The notes below the pieces were generated by a model that did not search any database, was not told the DNA's origin, and saw nothing but the letters and a program-made list of their open reading frames with translations. From Paenibacillus sp. FSL H7-0331 (GTDB lineage Bacteria > Bacillota > Bacilli > Paenibacillales > NBRC-103111): a DNA stretch of 64,000 nucleotides. A program made the position numbers and the translations under genes. Numbering within the stretch: the first letter of the stretch is position 1; each line of letters begins with the position of its first letter. The stretch spans positions 310,001-374,000 of the forward strand of contig NZ_MRTH01000004.1 of assembly GCF_001956045.1 (NCBI RefSeq). The letters run 5' to 3'. Shown in pieces: positions 54,228 to 62,832 of the stretch.

Positions 54228-55235
54228 GTGAAATACGGTTATTTGGGAAAGTCGGGGTTAAGGGTAAGCCGGTTGTGTCTCGGTACAGCAGCCTTTGGTT
54301 CCTTGCCAACAAAAGAAGGGGAATATGGGAGCATTCCAGAGCAGGAAGCGTTTAAAATTATGGATGCAGCTCTGGATGCAGGCATTAATTTTTTTGATAC
54401 TGCCAACGTATATGGCGGAATCGGCCACCGCGGCAGAGCCGAGGAAATCATTGGCCGCTGGTTCGCGCAGGGCGGCAATCGCCGTGAACGGGTTGTGCTT
54501 GGCACGAAGGTTGGTCGTGTTTTCGAGCAGGATGAGCTTGACGGCCCGAATAAGGAACAGGGCTTGTCCTTGTACAAAATCCGCCGCCATATCGAAGCAT
54601 CGCTGAAAAGATTGCAAACCGATCATATTGAGCTGTACCAAATGCATCATGTTGACAGGCATGTGCAGTGGGAAGAATTGTGGGAGGCTTTCGAAGGCCT
54701 TGTCCGGTCAGGCAAGGTGGACTATATTGGCTCCTCCAATTTTGCGGGAAGAGACTTGACGCGTGCCCAATCCGCCGCGCAGGAGCGGCATTATATGGGC
54801 CTTGTTTCCGAGCAGCACGGGTACAACCTGCTGAACCGATTTCCGGAAACAGATACACTGCCAACTGCGAGGGAGCTTGGTATTGGGATTACGATATGGA
54901 GCCCACTGGCTAGAGGGCTGCTGGCAGTGGATGTCAGTAAGCCATCAATCCGACCGCTCACTGTCGATGCCCAGATGCTACTGGAAAATCATCGTTCGCA
55001 GATGGAGCAATTCTCAGCACTGTGCAGGGAGCTCGGAGAGCACGAAGCCAATATTTCCTTGGCGTGGTTGTTGGCCAATCCGGCTGTAACCGCTCCTGTG
55101 ATCGGTCCAAGCAGTGTACAGGAGCTGGAGGAAACGCGGCGTTCTGTTGAAATCGAGCTGGACGTTACGACGATGAAACGGCTCGACGAGATTTTTCCGG
55201 CGTCTCGGGAGCTGTCGATGTTTAAACAAACGTGA
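54228..55235 (+). CDS. Aldo/keto reductase 2 (tandem paralogue)
   Basis: 335-aa protein nearly the same as its neighbour at 53180, at both protein and base level, with the same catalytic Asp/Tyr, Lys and His segments and VIGPSSVQEL. The main difference is a short insertion in the first copy after NVYGG (VRLRGET) that is absent here. It starts with GTG 54228 behind GGGGAGG; ATG 54221 is out of frame. A recent duplication, perhaps for dosage or for a second substrate. Confidence 0.9.
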   Translation: MKYGYLGKSGLRVSRLCLGTAAFGSLPTKEGEYGSIPEQEAFKIMDAALDAGINFFDTANVYGGIGHRGRAEEIIGRWFAQGGNRRERVVLGTKVGRVFEQDELDGPNKEQGLSLYKIRRHIEASLKRLQTDHIELYQMHHVDRHVQWEELWEAFEGLVRSGKVDYIGSSNFAGRDLTRAQSAAQERHYMGLVSEQHGYNLLNRFPETDTLPTARELGIGITIWSPLARGLLAVDVSKPSIRPLTVDAQMLLENHRSQMEQFSALCRELGEHEANISLAWLLANPAVTAPVIGPSSVQELEETRRSVEIELDVTTMKRLDEIFPASRELSMFKQT

Positions 55236-55281
55236 CCCACTGCACCCAAAATGTGGTATGTTAATGAGGAGGGGCTTGAAC

Positions 55282-56268
55282 ATGTCGATTAGCTCCCGGT
55301 GCACAATTCGTGAATCGGTTATTTCTACAATAAAGACAGTCACCTTGGAAAACGAACTGCTGCGGGTCCGTATTCTAATCAGTAAGGGGGCCGATATATT
55401 TGAGTTCATATACAAGCCATTAGATATGGACATTCTTCTGAAAACGAACAACGGGCTTGATCGGTTTGAGCATAGAAATCTGGCTGAGCACAGATTGAGC
55501 AATTATTCGGAGCTGTTCACGGGCGGCTGGCAGGATTGCCTTCCCCATCGAGCCAGATATTTGGATTTGGATATCACGCAGGACACCGGCGGCATCGCAG
55601 CAACAGTTCCTTGGGCGTATGAAGTTGAACAAGATACGGCTGAATGTGCCAGCATCCGCTGCTTCGTCCAATTGCCGGATGTTCCGCTGTTCATCGAAAA
55701 AACATATAAGCTTAAGCAGGGGGATTCGCGTCTGTATGTAGAGCAGCGAATTCGTAATAAGGGAACGGCAGCCGTACAATTTACATGGACGCAGCATGCG
55801 GCGTTTGGTGGTCAGTTCCTAAATGAACGCGTGTACATCGAATTTCCAGATTGTATCGCTTTTCATGCAAGGCAATATGACAGTGCATTTGCAAAAGACT
55901 TGAGCCGTTTTGAGGAACCGATTAACCGGATCACGTTACCCGACGGTACCATCAGAAATCTTCAGGAAGTGCTGCCGAGGTTAGCCAATGAGCAAATATT
56001 TACGGTGCTGACGCATATCCAGGAGCCTTGGGTGAAGCTGATCAACCGGGATAAGAAAGTAGGCGTTCAACTCCGTTGGGAGCTGGATGCTTTTCCATTT
56101 ATCCGCTACTGGAGCAATAATGTCGAGGATATGTATACAATCGGCATTGAGCCGAGCAATGATGCATTTGCCAATTTTGATCATTCCCTGGAGCACGGTA
56201 CTTATCGCGAACTGCAGCCTGATCAGTCATATGCCACCGAATATACTTGTGAAATCTTTGAAACTTAA
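55282..56268 (+). CDS. Aldose 1-epimerase-like protein (DUF4432-like)
   Basis: 328-aa protein with a mutarotase-type beta-sandwich: GADIFEFIYKPLDMDILLK at the start, GGWQDCLPH, WTQHAAFGG and GIEPSNDAF. Proteins of this kind convert sugar anomers or bind them. The upstream ATG 55258 is in frame, but GAGGAGGGG precedes ATG 55282. It likely supplies the right anomer to the dehydrogenase/lactonase steps. Confidence 0.8.
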   Translation: MSISSRCTIRESVISTIKTVTLENELLRVRILISKGADIFEFIYKPLDMDILLKTNNGLDRFEHRNLAEHRLSNYSELFTGGWQDCLPHRARYLDLDITQDTGGIAATVPWAYEVEQDTAECASIRCFVQLPDVPLFIEKTYKLKQGDSRLYVEQRIRNKGTAAVQFTWTQHAAFGGQFLNERVYIEFPDCIAFHARQYDSAFAKDLSRFEEPINRITLPDGTIRNLQEVLPRLANEQIFTVLTHIQEPWVKLINRDKKVGVQLRWELDAFPFIRYWSNNVEDMYTIGIEPSNDAFANFDHSLEHGTYRELQPDQSYATEYTCEIFET

Positions 56269-56308
56269 GCTGTATAACCACAACAGGATTGAAGGGAGTT
56301 ATCATCAA

Positions 56309-58411
56309 ATGGCTATCGCCGTAGCGTTTCGGACAGCCTCGCCTCAAGTATGCTTTGCTGTCGATAAGTTAAAGGAAGCGATTCTGGCAGTAGGGGAGAC
56401 CTATGAAACCGGAGAGCTGAATCGTCCGGGACATGTACATATCGCCATCACCAGCTCGGAGGAAGAAGCTGCTATGCTCGGTTTGGCAGTGGATACCTCT
56501 GTGCTTGCCGAAGGCTTCGAAATACGCCGATTTCTGCATCAAGGAAAGCCAGCTCTTGCAATTCTCGCTCGTGACGAGTCGGGAGCGATGTATGGCGTAT
56601 TGGAGCTTGCCGAGCAGCTCCGCGATCACCTGGAGCTGTCCCTTATCCCTGAATGTATAACCAATGCCAGATTGGCGTTTCGGGCACTCAAGTTTAATCT
56701 GCCCTGGTCCAGCTATCGGATGAATGAATGCTTTGATTTGCAGCATGAAACCGTTCGTGATCTCAGCTTTTGGCAAAGCTTTCTCGATATGATGGCGGTC
56801 AACCGCTACAATGTGCTGACGCTTTGGAATCTTCACCCTTTTCCTTATATGGTCAGATCGGTTCATTTCCCCAAAGCAACTCCTTTTTCCGATGAGGAAT
56901 TGACGGAGTGGAAGCAGTATTGGACCTCGCTGTTTCGGATGGCTAAAGATCGTGGTATCGAAACGTATGTGATCAACTGGAATATTTTCGTATCGGAGGC
57001 GTTTAAAGAGCATTATGATGCGCAGGCCGTGGATGATCTGCAATTTTATTACGGCGATGCTTATTCAACCGAACAGATTAAACAGTATACTCGCGAAAGC
57101 GTTACCCAGATGATTGATGAGTATCCCGATTTGGCCGGACTTGGCATTTCTCTCGGAGAACGAATGGACGATATGGCTCCCGAGGCGAGGCAAACGTGGA
57201 TCGAGGAGGTTTATTATGAAGGCATGAAGAACGCCGGCAGATCTGTCAAATTTATTCATCGTGCGCCTTTTTCCGTAGACCCGCTTATTACAAGAACCTC
57301 TATCGAAAAAAACGGCTTTATGCCTGAGCCGGTCTGGGTTGAGGTCAAATTCAACTGGTCCCACGCCTATTCGTCCTCGAAGCTGCTGCTGACGCATGGG
57401 GGCTCCAAAGGCATGGAGGGCTACTGGAACCCACCTCCGACCAACTACAAAATTACGTGGATGATCCGCAATGAAGACTTTTTCACGCTTCGCTGGGCAC
57501 AGCCTGACTTTATCAGAGAGCATCTGGCAGAAAATATTCATGACTATGTAGGTGGTTATTACGTGGGTTCCGAGTGCTTCATACCCGCAAAGGATTATTC
57601 CCATGTTGAGGACAGCCCGCAAATGAGCTGGACCTACGCATTTGAGAAGCACTGGCTGCATTACATGCTGTGGGGCCGATTATTATACGATCCTTCGACA
57701 CCTGACACGGTATTTCAAAATGAAATCAGTCAACGTTATGGGGAATCGGCAGGTAAGCACTTGCTTCGAGCCTTTTCATCCGTTTGTAAAATGCCGATGG
57801 CTCTCGGTTCCTTTTTCTCATTTACGTGGGATTTTACTTTATATGCCGAAGGTTTTATTGCGACCAATCGGACTGAGTACAATTCGGGAGAGGCGTTTAT
57901 TTCCTTGAAGGACCTGCTGGAAAGCACAACCTTTGATCCCGCGTATTTATCGCTTCGTGATTATGCGGACCGTTGGGTAAACGGCGAATCGATGGAGGGC
58001 TTCATCACACCGCTGCAATTAGCGGATACGTTGGAGGCGGATGCCCATGAGGGGCTTAAGGCACTGTCCACCATAGTCGATTCCACGCCTGCACTCAGCT
58101 CTGAGACAGCAGATGTTGAGGCATGGGCGTATCTGAGCCTTTATTTGGCTGCCAAGCTCCGGGCCGGAGTCTGCTATGCGCTGTATGAGAAAACCGGCGA
58201 AGAGGATGATCGCAGAAATGCACAGCATTGGCTGGAAGAGCCCTACGCAGCGAAGTATTGGGAGGATCTGATCGATGTGACGAAGTCCCGTTATAAGAAG
58301 CAGCCTTTGATGCATTTGGGGGAAACTTTGTTCAGCTGGGAGCTGTTTCGTCCGCAAGTCGCTGCAGATATTGCATTTGTTGGCGGGAATCAAGTAACGG
58401 CGGTTAACTAA
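56309..58411 (+). CDS. Large glycosidase-like protein, family not assigned
   Basis: 700-aa cytosolic protein. The N-terminal 100 residues look like the small domain that precedes the barrel in alpha-glucuronidases and beta-hexosaminidases (GFEIRRFL...DESGAMYGVLELAEQL). A barrel-like region follows (FWQSFLDMMAVNRYNVLTLWNLHPFPYM; MAKDRGIETYVINWNIF; GLGISLGERMDD). The frame extends upstream into the previous gene, but AAGGGAG before ATG 56309 marks the start. It is not a clear GH67, GH115 or GH20 member. Together with its neighbours it probably removes a uronic acid or amino sugar from imported oligosaccharides. Confidence 0.7.
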   Translation: MAIAVAFRTASPQVCFAVDKLKEAILAVGETYETGELNRPGHVHIAITSSEEEAAMLGLAVDTSVLAEGFEIRRFLHQGKPALAILARDESGAMYGVLELAEQLRDHLELSLIPECITNARLAFRALKFNLPWSSYRMNECFDLQHETVRDLSFWQSFLDMMAVNRYNVLTLWNLHPFPYMVRSVHFPKATPFSDEELTEWKQYWTSLFRMAKDRGIETYVINWNIFVSEAFKEHYDAQAVDDLQFYYGDAYSTEQIKQYTRESVTQMIDEYPDLAGLGISLGERMDDMAPEARQTWIEEVYYEGMKNAGRSVKFIHRAPFSVDPLITRTSIEKNGFMPEPVWVEVKFNWSHAYSSSKLLLTHGGSKGMEGYWNPPPTNYKITWMIRNEDFFTLRWAQPDFIREHLAENIHDYVGGYYVGSECFIPAKDYSHVEDSPQMSWTYAFEKHWLHYMLWGRLLYDPSTPDTVFQNEISQRYGESAGKHLLRAFSSVCKMPMALGSFFSFTWDFTLYAEGFIATNRTEYNSGEAFISLKDLLESTTFDPAYLSLRDYADRWVNGESMEGFITPLQLADTLEADAHEGLKALSTIVDSTPALSSETADVEAWAYLSLYLAAKLRAGVCYALYEKTGEEDDRRNAQHWLEEPYAAKYWEDLIDVTKSRYKKQPLMHLGETLFSWELFRPQVAADIAFVGGNQVTAVN

Positions 58412-58483
58412 GACAAATAATCAGGGAATGGCTGGGCTGTCCACAGCAAGGCCTATACAAGTAAGCGGAGGTGGATGATCACA

Positions 58484-59726
58484 ATGACGATTGATTTCAA
58501 GGTAAGGCTGATCCCGAGTACCAGTATGCTGCTCCCCATAGTAACCCGGTTGGAACTGGACACATCAACGTATCAACAGCTTGTACAAGAGTCTGGTGAT
58601 ATGGATATTTGGTTGCAGGACGAGGCTTCGGGGCTGGAATTCGCATGTCAATTAAATAGTCAGTCGATGTCCGCAACACCGGAGGGCACGAATACGGAGC
58701 ACGCGCTGTATGTGTTGATCAAGGAATGGCCTGCCGATAGCAGTGCTACCGAATTAAGCTTGGTCTTTACGCAGAAAGTCAAACAAGTTTCTGTGCCTGA
58801 GGACCGAAAATATAATCCATGGCGGAACACTTATGGGGTGTTCCTCGATCATCAAGAAGAGAATGCAAGAGTTATCGTGAGCATAGAAGGCAGCTTGACT
58901 ACACGTTATATGTACTCTCCTTTTGTACCCAAGCCTTATTATTACCCATTGATTGGACCGAAGGGGCATACGCTGATTCAGGATGCACCGGATGATCATC
59001 TGCATCACCACGGCTTGTGGTGGGGACATGATGACGTCAACGGGCATAAGGCATACCATGAATTTCGTCGAGAAGGGCGGCAGACCCATCGCAAGTTCCT
59101 GGCGCTGTTTGGAGGACCTGTTTTTGGACAAATTACATCGCTTGTGGATTGGCTGGATGAGGACGGCGGCCTTCTTTTGCAGGAGACTCGCAGTGTCCGG
59201 ATTTATAATATGCCGAGAGAGGCCAGATATCTGGATCTTCACACATCGCTTCATGCGGTAAACGGCGAGGTGGTTTTTGGCAGCACCAAAGAAGGCGGTT
59301 TCCCGTTCATTCGGGTCAACGAGCAAATTAACGGCTTCCATACCGGATTGCTAACGGCTGCCAGCGGAAATACCAAGGAAAAGGGAATTTTTGGAACGGT
59401 AACTGAATGGGTCGATTACAGCGGCAAGCTGGTTAATGTGGATTGGGATAACGGCATTCCCCCACAAAACGCACATCGATGCAGGAATCGCGATGTTTGT
59501 ACACCCGGACAATGAAACGTATGCATCGCAATGGTTTGTGCGGGATTCCGGAGCCTTTACATCGGCGAACTTTCATTTCTCGGGAGGAAAGACGCTGCAG
59601 GGTGGCGATAGTTTGAACATACGGCAGCGGATTTACGTGCATGAAGGCGATGTGAATAGCGGTCAAGTGAAGGAGCGGTTTCAGGAATATATAGAGCCTA
59701 TAGCGATTGAAATTATAAGAACGTAA
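58484..59726 (+). pseudogene. PmoA-family (DUF6807) protein, single-base frameshift
   Basis: The first frame (58484 to a stop at 59515) has the PmoA-family core with the His-rich DDHLHHHGLWWGHDDVNG segment. The family's C-terminal end continues in the next frame to 59726 (THIDAGIAMFVHPDN...). The shift is at a run of five C residues, 59459-59463; with four C residues the product would read GIPHKTHIDAG without break, about 413 aa. ATG 58484 is chosen over ATG 58475, which touches the GGAGGTGG site. Relatives sit in glycan loci beside Gfo/Idh enzymes; their chemistry is poorly known. It is either a sequencing error, a real loss or a slippery site. Confidence 0.85.
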
Positions 59727-59754
59727 GCTATCCCCAAATAGGAGGGCAAACACT

Positions 59755-60846
59755 TTGAAAATCAAAAGTATAGAAAGCTTTTGCACACAGCATATCGGGA
59801 TTGTCCGTGTACGGACTGAGGACGGATTGGAAGGTTACGGACAAGTTGCTCCATATCAAGCCGATATCTCGGCTATGGTGCTGCATCGGCAGGTCGCTCC
59901 TTATGCGCTCGGAGCCGATGCTGACGATATCGATGGACTGGTCGACCGCGTTGTGACAGGCGAGCACAAATTTCCGGGTTCTTATATTTGCCGGGCAGTC
60001 GGAGGCCTGGATACGGCGTTATGGGATCTGCGCGGCAAACGGGAAGGGAAAAGCGTCTGCGAGCTGTTGGGAGGCAAGCCGCGGCTGCTGCCTGTATACG
60101 GTTCCAGCATGAAGCGTAATATAACGCCTGAGGCGGAGGCGGAGCGGCTTCTGAGGCTTCAGGATAAGCATGGATACGAAGCATTCAAAATCCGGATCGG
60201 GGAAAACTTCGGCAACGATGTTGACCATTGGCCGGGACGCACCGAAGCCATGATCCCGACCATCCGGAAAGCTTTGGGTGACCAAACGATCATACACGCC
60301 GATGCCAACAGCGGGTTCACGCCAAAACGGGCAATCGAGGTCGGACGTATGCTGGAGCAATATAACTACGGGCACTTCGAAGAGCCGTGCCCATATCCCG
60401 AATTGGAATGGACCGCGGAGGTTGCCGACGCTTTAACGATCCCTGTGTCCGGCGGAGAACAGGACACCGATCTGGCACAATTCAGACGGATGATCGCGAT
60501 GAAAGCTGTTGATATTGTACAGCCGGATATTTGCTACGCAGGGGGCATCAGCCGTACGCTTCAGGTAGCCAAAATGGCCGAGGCAGCCGGAATTCCCTGC
60601 ACGCCTCATGCCGCCAATTTGTCGATGGTAACGATTTTCACGCTGCATCTGATGGGAGCACTGCCCAACGCTGGACCGTATTTGGAATTCAGTATTGAGG
60701 AACCGGGCTGGGCACAAGGCTTTTATGAAACGTTCCCGGTGGCCAGGGACGGTAAGGTCGCCATTCCTGACGGACCGGGATGGGGTGTTACATTCAGCCA
60801 GGAATGGCTGAACAAGGCACAATATCAGACTAGCAGTAAGGAATAA
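59755..60846 (+). CDS. Enolase-superfamily sugar-acid dehydratase/racemase 2
   Basis: 363-aa member of the mandelate racemase group. Visible: FKIRIG (Lys region), HADANSG (Asp metal ligand), HFEEPCPY (Glu), SGGEQDT (Glu), [13 protein letters not shown] and PHAAN (His). This suits a dehydratase of a second sugar acid (galactonate-, fuconate- or uronate-like); the exact acid cannot be told. It starts with TTG 59755 seven bases after AGGAGG. It is the last gene of the catabolic string and is followed by a terminator. Confidence 0.85.
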   Translation: MKIKSIESFCTQHIGIVRVRTEDGLEGYGQVAPYQADISAMVLHRQVAPYALGADADDIDGLVDRVVTGEHKFPGSYICRAVGGLDTALWDLRGKREGKSVCELLGGKPRLLPVYGSSMKRNITPEAEAERLLRLQDKHGYEAFKIRIGENFGNDVDHWPGRTEAMIPTIRKALGDQTIIHADANSGFTPKRAIEVGRMLEQYNYGHFEEPCPYPELEWTAEVADALTIPVSGGEQDTDLAQFRRMIAMKAVDIVQPDICYAGGISRTLQVAKMAEAAGIPCTPHAANLSMVTIFTLHLMGALPNAGPYLEFSIEEPGWAQGFYETFPVARDGKVAIPDGPGWGVTFSQEWLNKAQYQTSSKE

Positions 60847-60870
60847 GAGGGATTTCCAAACGGATACGAT

Positions 60871-60910
60871 ACAAAAAAAGCAGCGATCTTGCAAATGGCT
60901 GCTTTTTTGT
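60871..60910 (+). terminator. Rho-independent terminator ending the sugar island
   Basis: AAAAAAGCAGC and GCTGCTTTTTT (ending at 60908) form a stem with a 13-base loop and T tract directly after the dehydratase gene. Confidence 0.85.
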
Positions 60911-60979
60911 GTCACAATTAAGATGGATTGTTGGAAGCATTCTCCCAGTCAAATCGAAATCATAAGGAGTCGAAGTTCG

Positions 60980-61687
60980 ATGCAAATCATTTACCATGGT
61001 CATTCTGCCATTCAGATCATCACCAACGGAAAGTCGTTAATTATCGATCCTTTTCTCAGCGGCAATCCACTCGCTACTGCCAAGCCTGAGGATATCAAGG
61101 TGGATGCCGTTCTTCTGACGCACTCCCACATAGACCATATATTGGATGCGGAGCCGATAGCCAAAGCCAATGATTGTTCGGTTGTGGCGAATGTGGAGCT
61201 GGCAGCCTATATGTCCTGGAAGGGTGTAAAAACGATAGGCATGAACATGGGCGGGACCGTCGATCTGGGCTTTGCCAAGGCGAAAATGATCCAGGCGTTT
61301 CATACGTCGGGTATCGTCGATGAAGAAAACAAGCAGATTCTGTATGGGGGTACACCTGGCGGATATTTGATCTATGCGGAAGGTTTAACGATATTGCATA
61401 CCGGAGATACCGCATTGTTCGGCGATATGAAGTTGATAGGCGATCGCAATCGTATTGATGTCGCTTTGGTTCCGATTGGTGACCATTATACGATGGGGCC
61501 TGAGGATGCCTTGCAGGCTGCAGAATGGTACAAGGCGAAGCTGGTTGTTCCTGTTCATTACAATTCATTCCCCGCTATCAGGCAGGATGCCGATGCGTTC
61601 GTATCGTTGCTGGAAACACGCGGACTGAAGGGGAAGGTTATGGCTCCTGGAGATACGCTTGAGGTTGAGCAGGAACTAAACAAATAG
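60980..61687 (+). CDS. UPF0173-family metal-dependent hydrolase
   Basis: 235-aa metallo-beta-lactamase-fold protein. The metal site HSHIDHILD is near residue 53 (HxHxDH), with later GDTALFGDM and VPVHYNSFP ligand segments. Length agrees with the UPF0173 family (about 227 aa). An upstream in-frame start at 60923 has no support; AAGGAG before ATG 60980 decides. It is a widespread housekeeping-type protein of unknown substrate, not obviously tied to the sugar genes. Confidence 0.92.
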   Translation: MQIIYHGHSAIQIITNGKSLIIDPFLSGNPLATAKPEDIKVDAVLLTHSHIDHILDAEPIAKANDCSVVANVELAAYMSWKGVKTIGMNMGGTVDLGFAKAKMIQAFHTSGIVDEENKQILYGGTPGGYLIYAEGLTILHTGDTALFGDMKLIGDRNRIDVALVPIGDHYTMGPEDALQAAEWYKAKLVVPVHYNSFPAIRQDADAFVSLLETRGLKGKVMAPGDTLEVEQELNK

Positions 61688-62014
61688 TAGAGCCGAGCGT
61701 CCCGAAACCTTTATACACCTTTACATAATGACAGTTGAGAACATGATTCATGTTCCCGCCTGTCATTTTTTTGATTTACCGGAAATCATTGATCAGCCGC
61801 GCGCTGCGGTTTGCATTGAATCCATCGAGCGGAATTGATAAAAGTTAGACGGTTGTCCCTTTACAGAATGAATTTTCATGTTAATTTAAGGAAAAATATA
61901 GCAGGAAATCAGCTGAATTTCATTTACGCTTCAGGTTGGAATTTTATTCTTAGTACATAAGGAATAAGCAATTCCTTTCTCGGTTGACACTATATAGACA
62001 AGGTGGAGAGAGCC
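61688..62014. other. 327-base intergenic region
   Basis: Contains the terminator at 61727-61773. The rest is AT-rich with no supported gene. A TTGACA at 61984 is too close to the next start to be its -35 box. No other structure was seen. Confidence 0.7.
61727..61773 (+). terminator. Rho-independent terminator after UPF0173 gene
   Basis: AATGACAG (61727-61734) pairs with CTGTCATT (61760-61767) and encloses a second perfect palindrome, GAACATGATTCATGTTC; a run of T residues follows. Confidence 0.9.
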
Positions 62015-62470
62015 ATGAGTAAATGGAAGCAAAGTATGATGGCAGGAACGGTAGCAGCGGCATTATTGGTCGGAGGATTTGGAGGTTCATTCACACAGCA
62101 AGTGTTTGCAGATGATGACAGCGAGGATTCATCCATCTCTTCACCGATCGATATGTCGATTCCCGCTGCAACCCGGGCTGACTTAAAGCTCAATCAAATC
62201 CTTATATTGGCATCTTCTATATTGGATGTCGACTATAGTGATTTGCAAGAGGATCTTCATGATGGGCGGTCGCTAGCGGACTTGGCAACACAGCAAATGA
62301 ACGAATCCGCGAGCTTTACAAGTCAACTGTTAAGTCTCGTGGAAGCACCAATTAACAACAGTTTAAATAGTGGCAAGATCACCTCTGACGAAGCGACCGC
62401 TCTCATAAAATCGACAACAGAACAGGTCACTCAAATCGTTAATCAAGCTGGTTATGAGGAAAAGGCATAA
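62015..62470 (+). CDS. Small secreted protein of unknown function
   Basis: 151-aa protein with a signal peptide (basic start, hydrophobic core AGTVAAALLVGG, cleavage likely after VFA before DDDSED). The mature part begins with an acidic Ser-rich stretch and then carries two short helical repeats (LNQILILASSIL..., LADLATQQMNES...). A GTG at 62003 is in frame; the GGAGAG site favours ATG 62015. Not recognised as a known family. Confidence 0.8.
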   Translation: MSKWKQSMMAGTVAAALLVGGFGGSFTQQVFADDDSEDSSISSPIDMSIPAATRADLKLNQILILASSILDVDYSDLQEDLHDGRSLADLATQQMNESASFTSQLLSLVEAPINNSLNSGKITSDEATALIKSTTEQVTQIVNQAGYEEKA

Positions 62471-62832
62471 GTATAAGTGAAATGGATTCGCTATGTTTCA
62501 CTTCTTACTGAACAGGGTAATGAAAAGTAGTGGGAAGTGGTAATAATGAATCAAACGTCGTACGGAAGAAGCATGAACCTATGTCAATCCGAAAGGTAGT
62601 TGATTTACCATGAGATCTCTAAAAAGGATGAAACGATCGAGATGGTTTCGATTGTTTTCAGGTCAAATTCCCTAGCAGCTGGAAACTTCAATATTCTGCG
62701 GCTAACTGAAAATTTATAATGTCTTGATGTACTAATTGAACGGACGTTATCGGACGCAATCGCTTCCCACGTTATATAAGGACCCTACGATGTATGCATC
62801 GTAGGGTCTTCGTAATGAGATGAGCAGAGTTA
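62471..62832. other. 362-base intergenic region
   Basis: Starts with a probable terminator (AAGTGAAA 62475-62482 with TTTCACTT 62496-62503) and ends with a strong hairpin (62781-62808) for the convergent MFS gene. In between is a small hairpin around 62631-62660 (GAAACGATCGA against TCGATTGTTTTC). No coding frame with a ribosome site worth calling was found. Confidence 0.65.
62781..62808 (-). terminator. Strong hairpin after MFS gene
   Basis: GACCCTACGATG (62781-62792) and CATCGTAGGGTC (62797-62808) form a perfect 12-bp stem with a four-base loop, 25 bases past the MFS stop. T residues after it on the minus strand are few but present. Confidence 0.75.

Noticed and set aside
61984..61989. TTGACA as -35 box for the secreted-protein gene
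   Set aside because: A correctly spaced -10 would fall in the ribosome site at about 62007.
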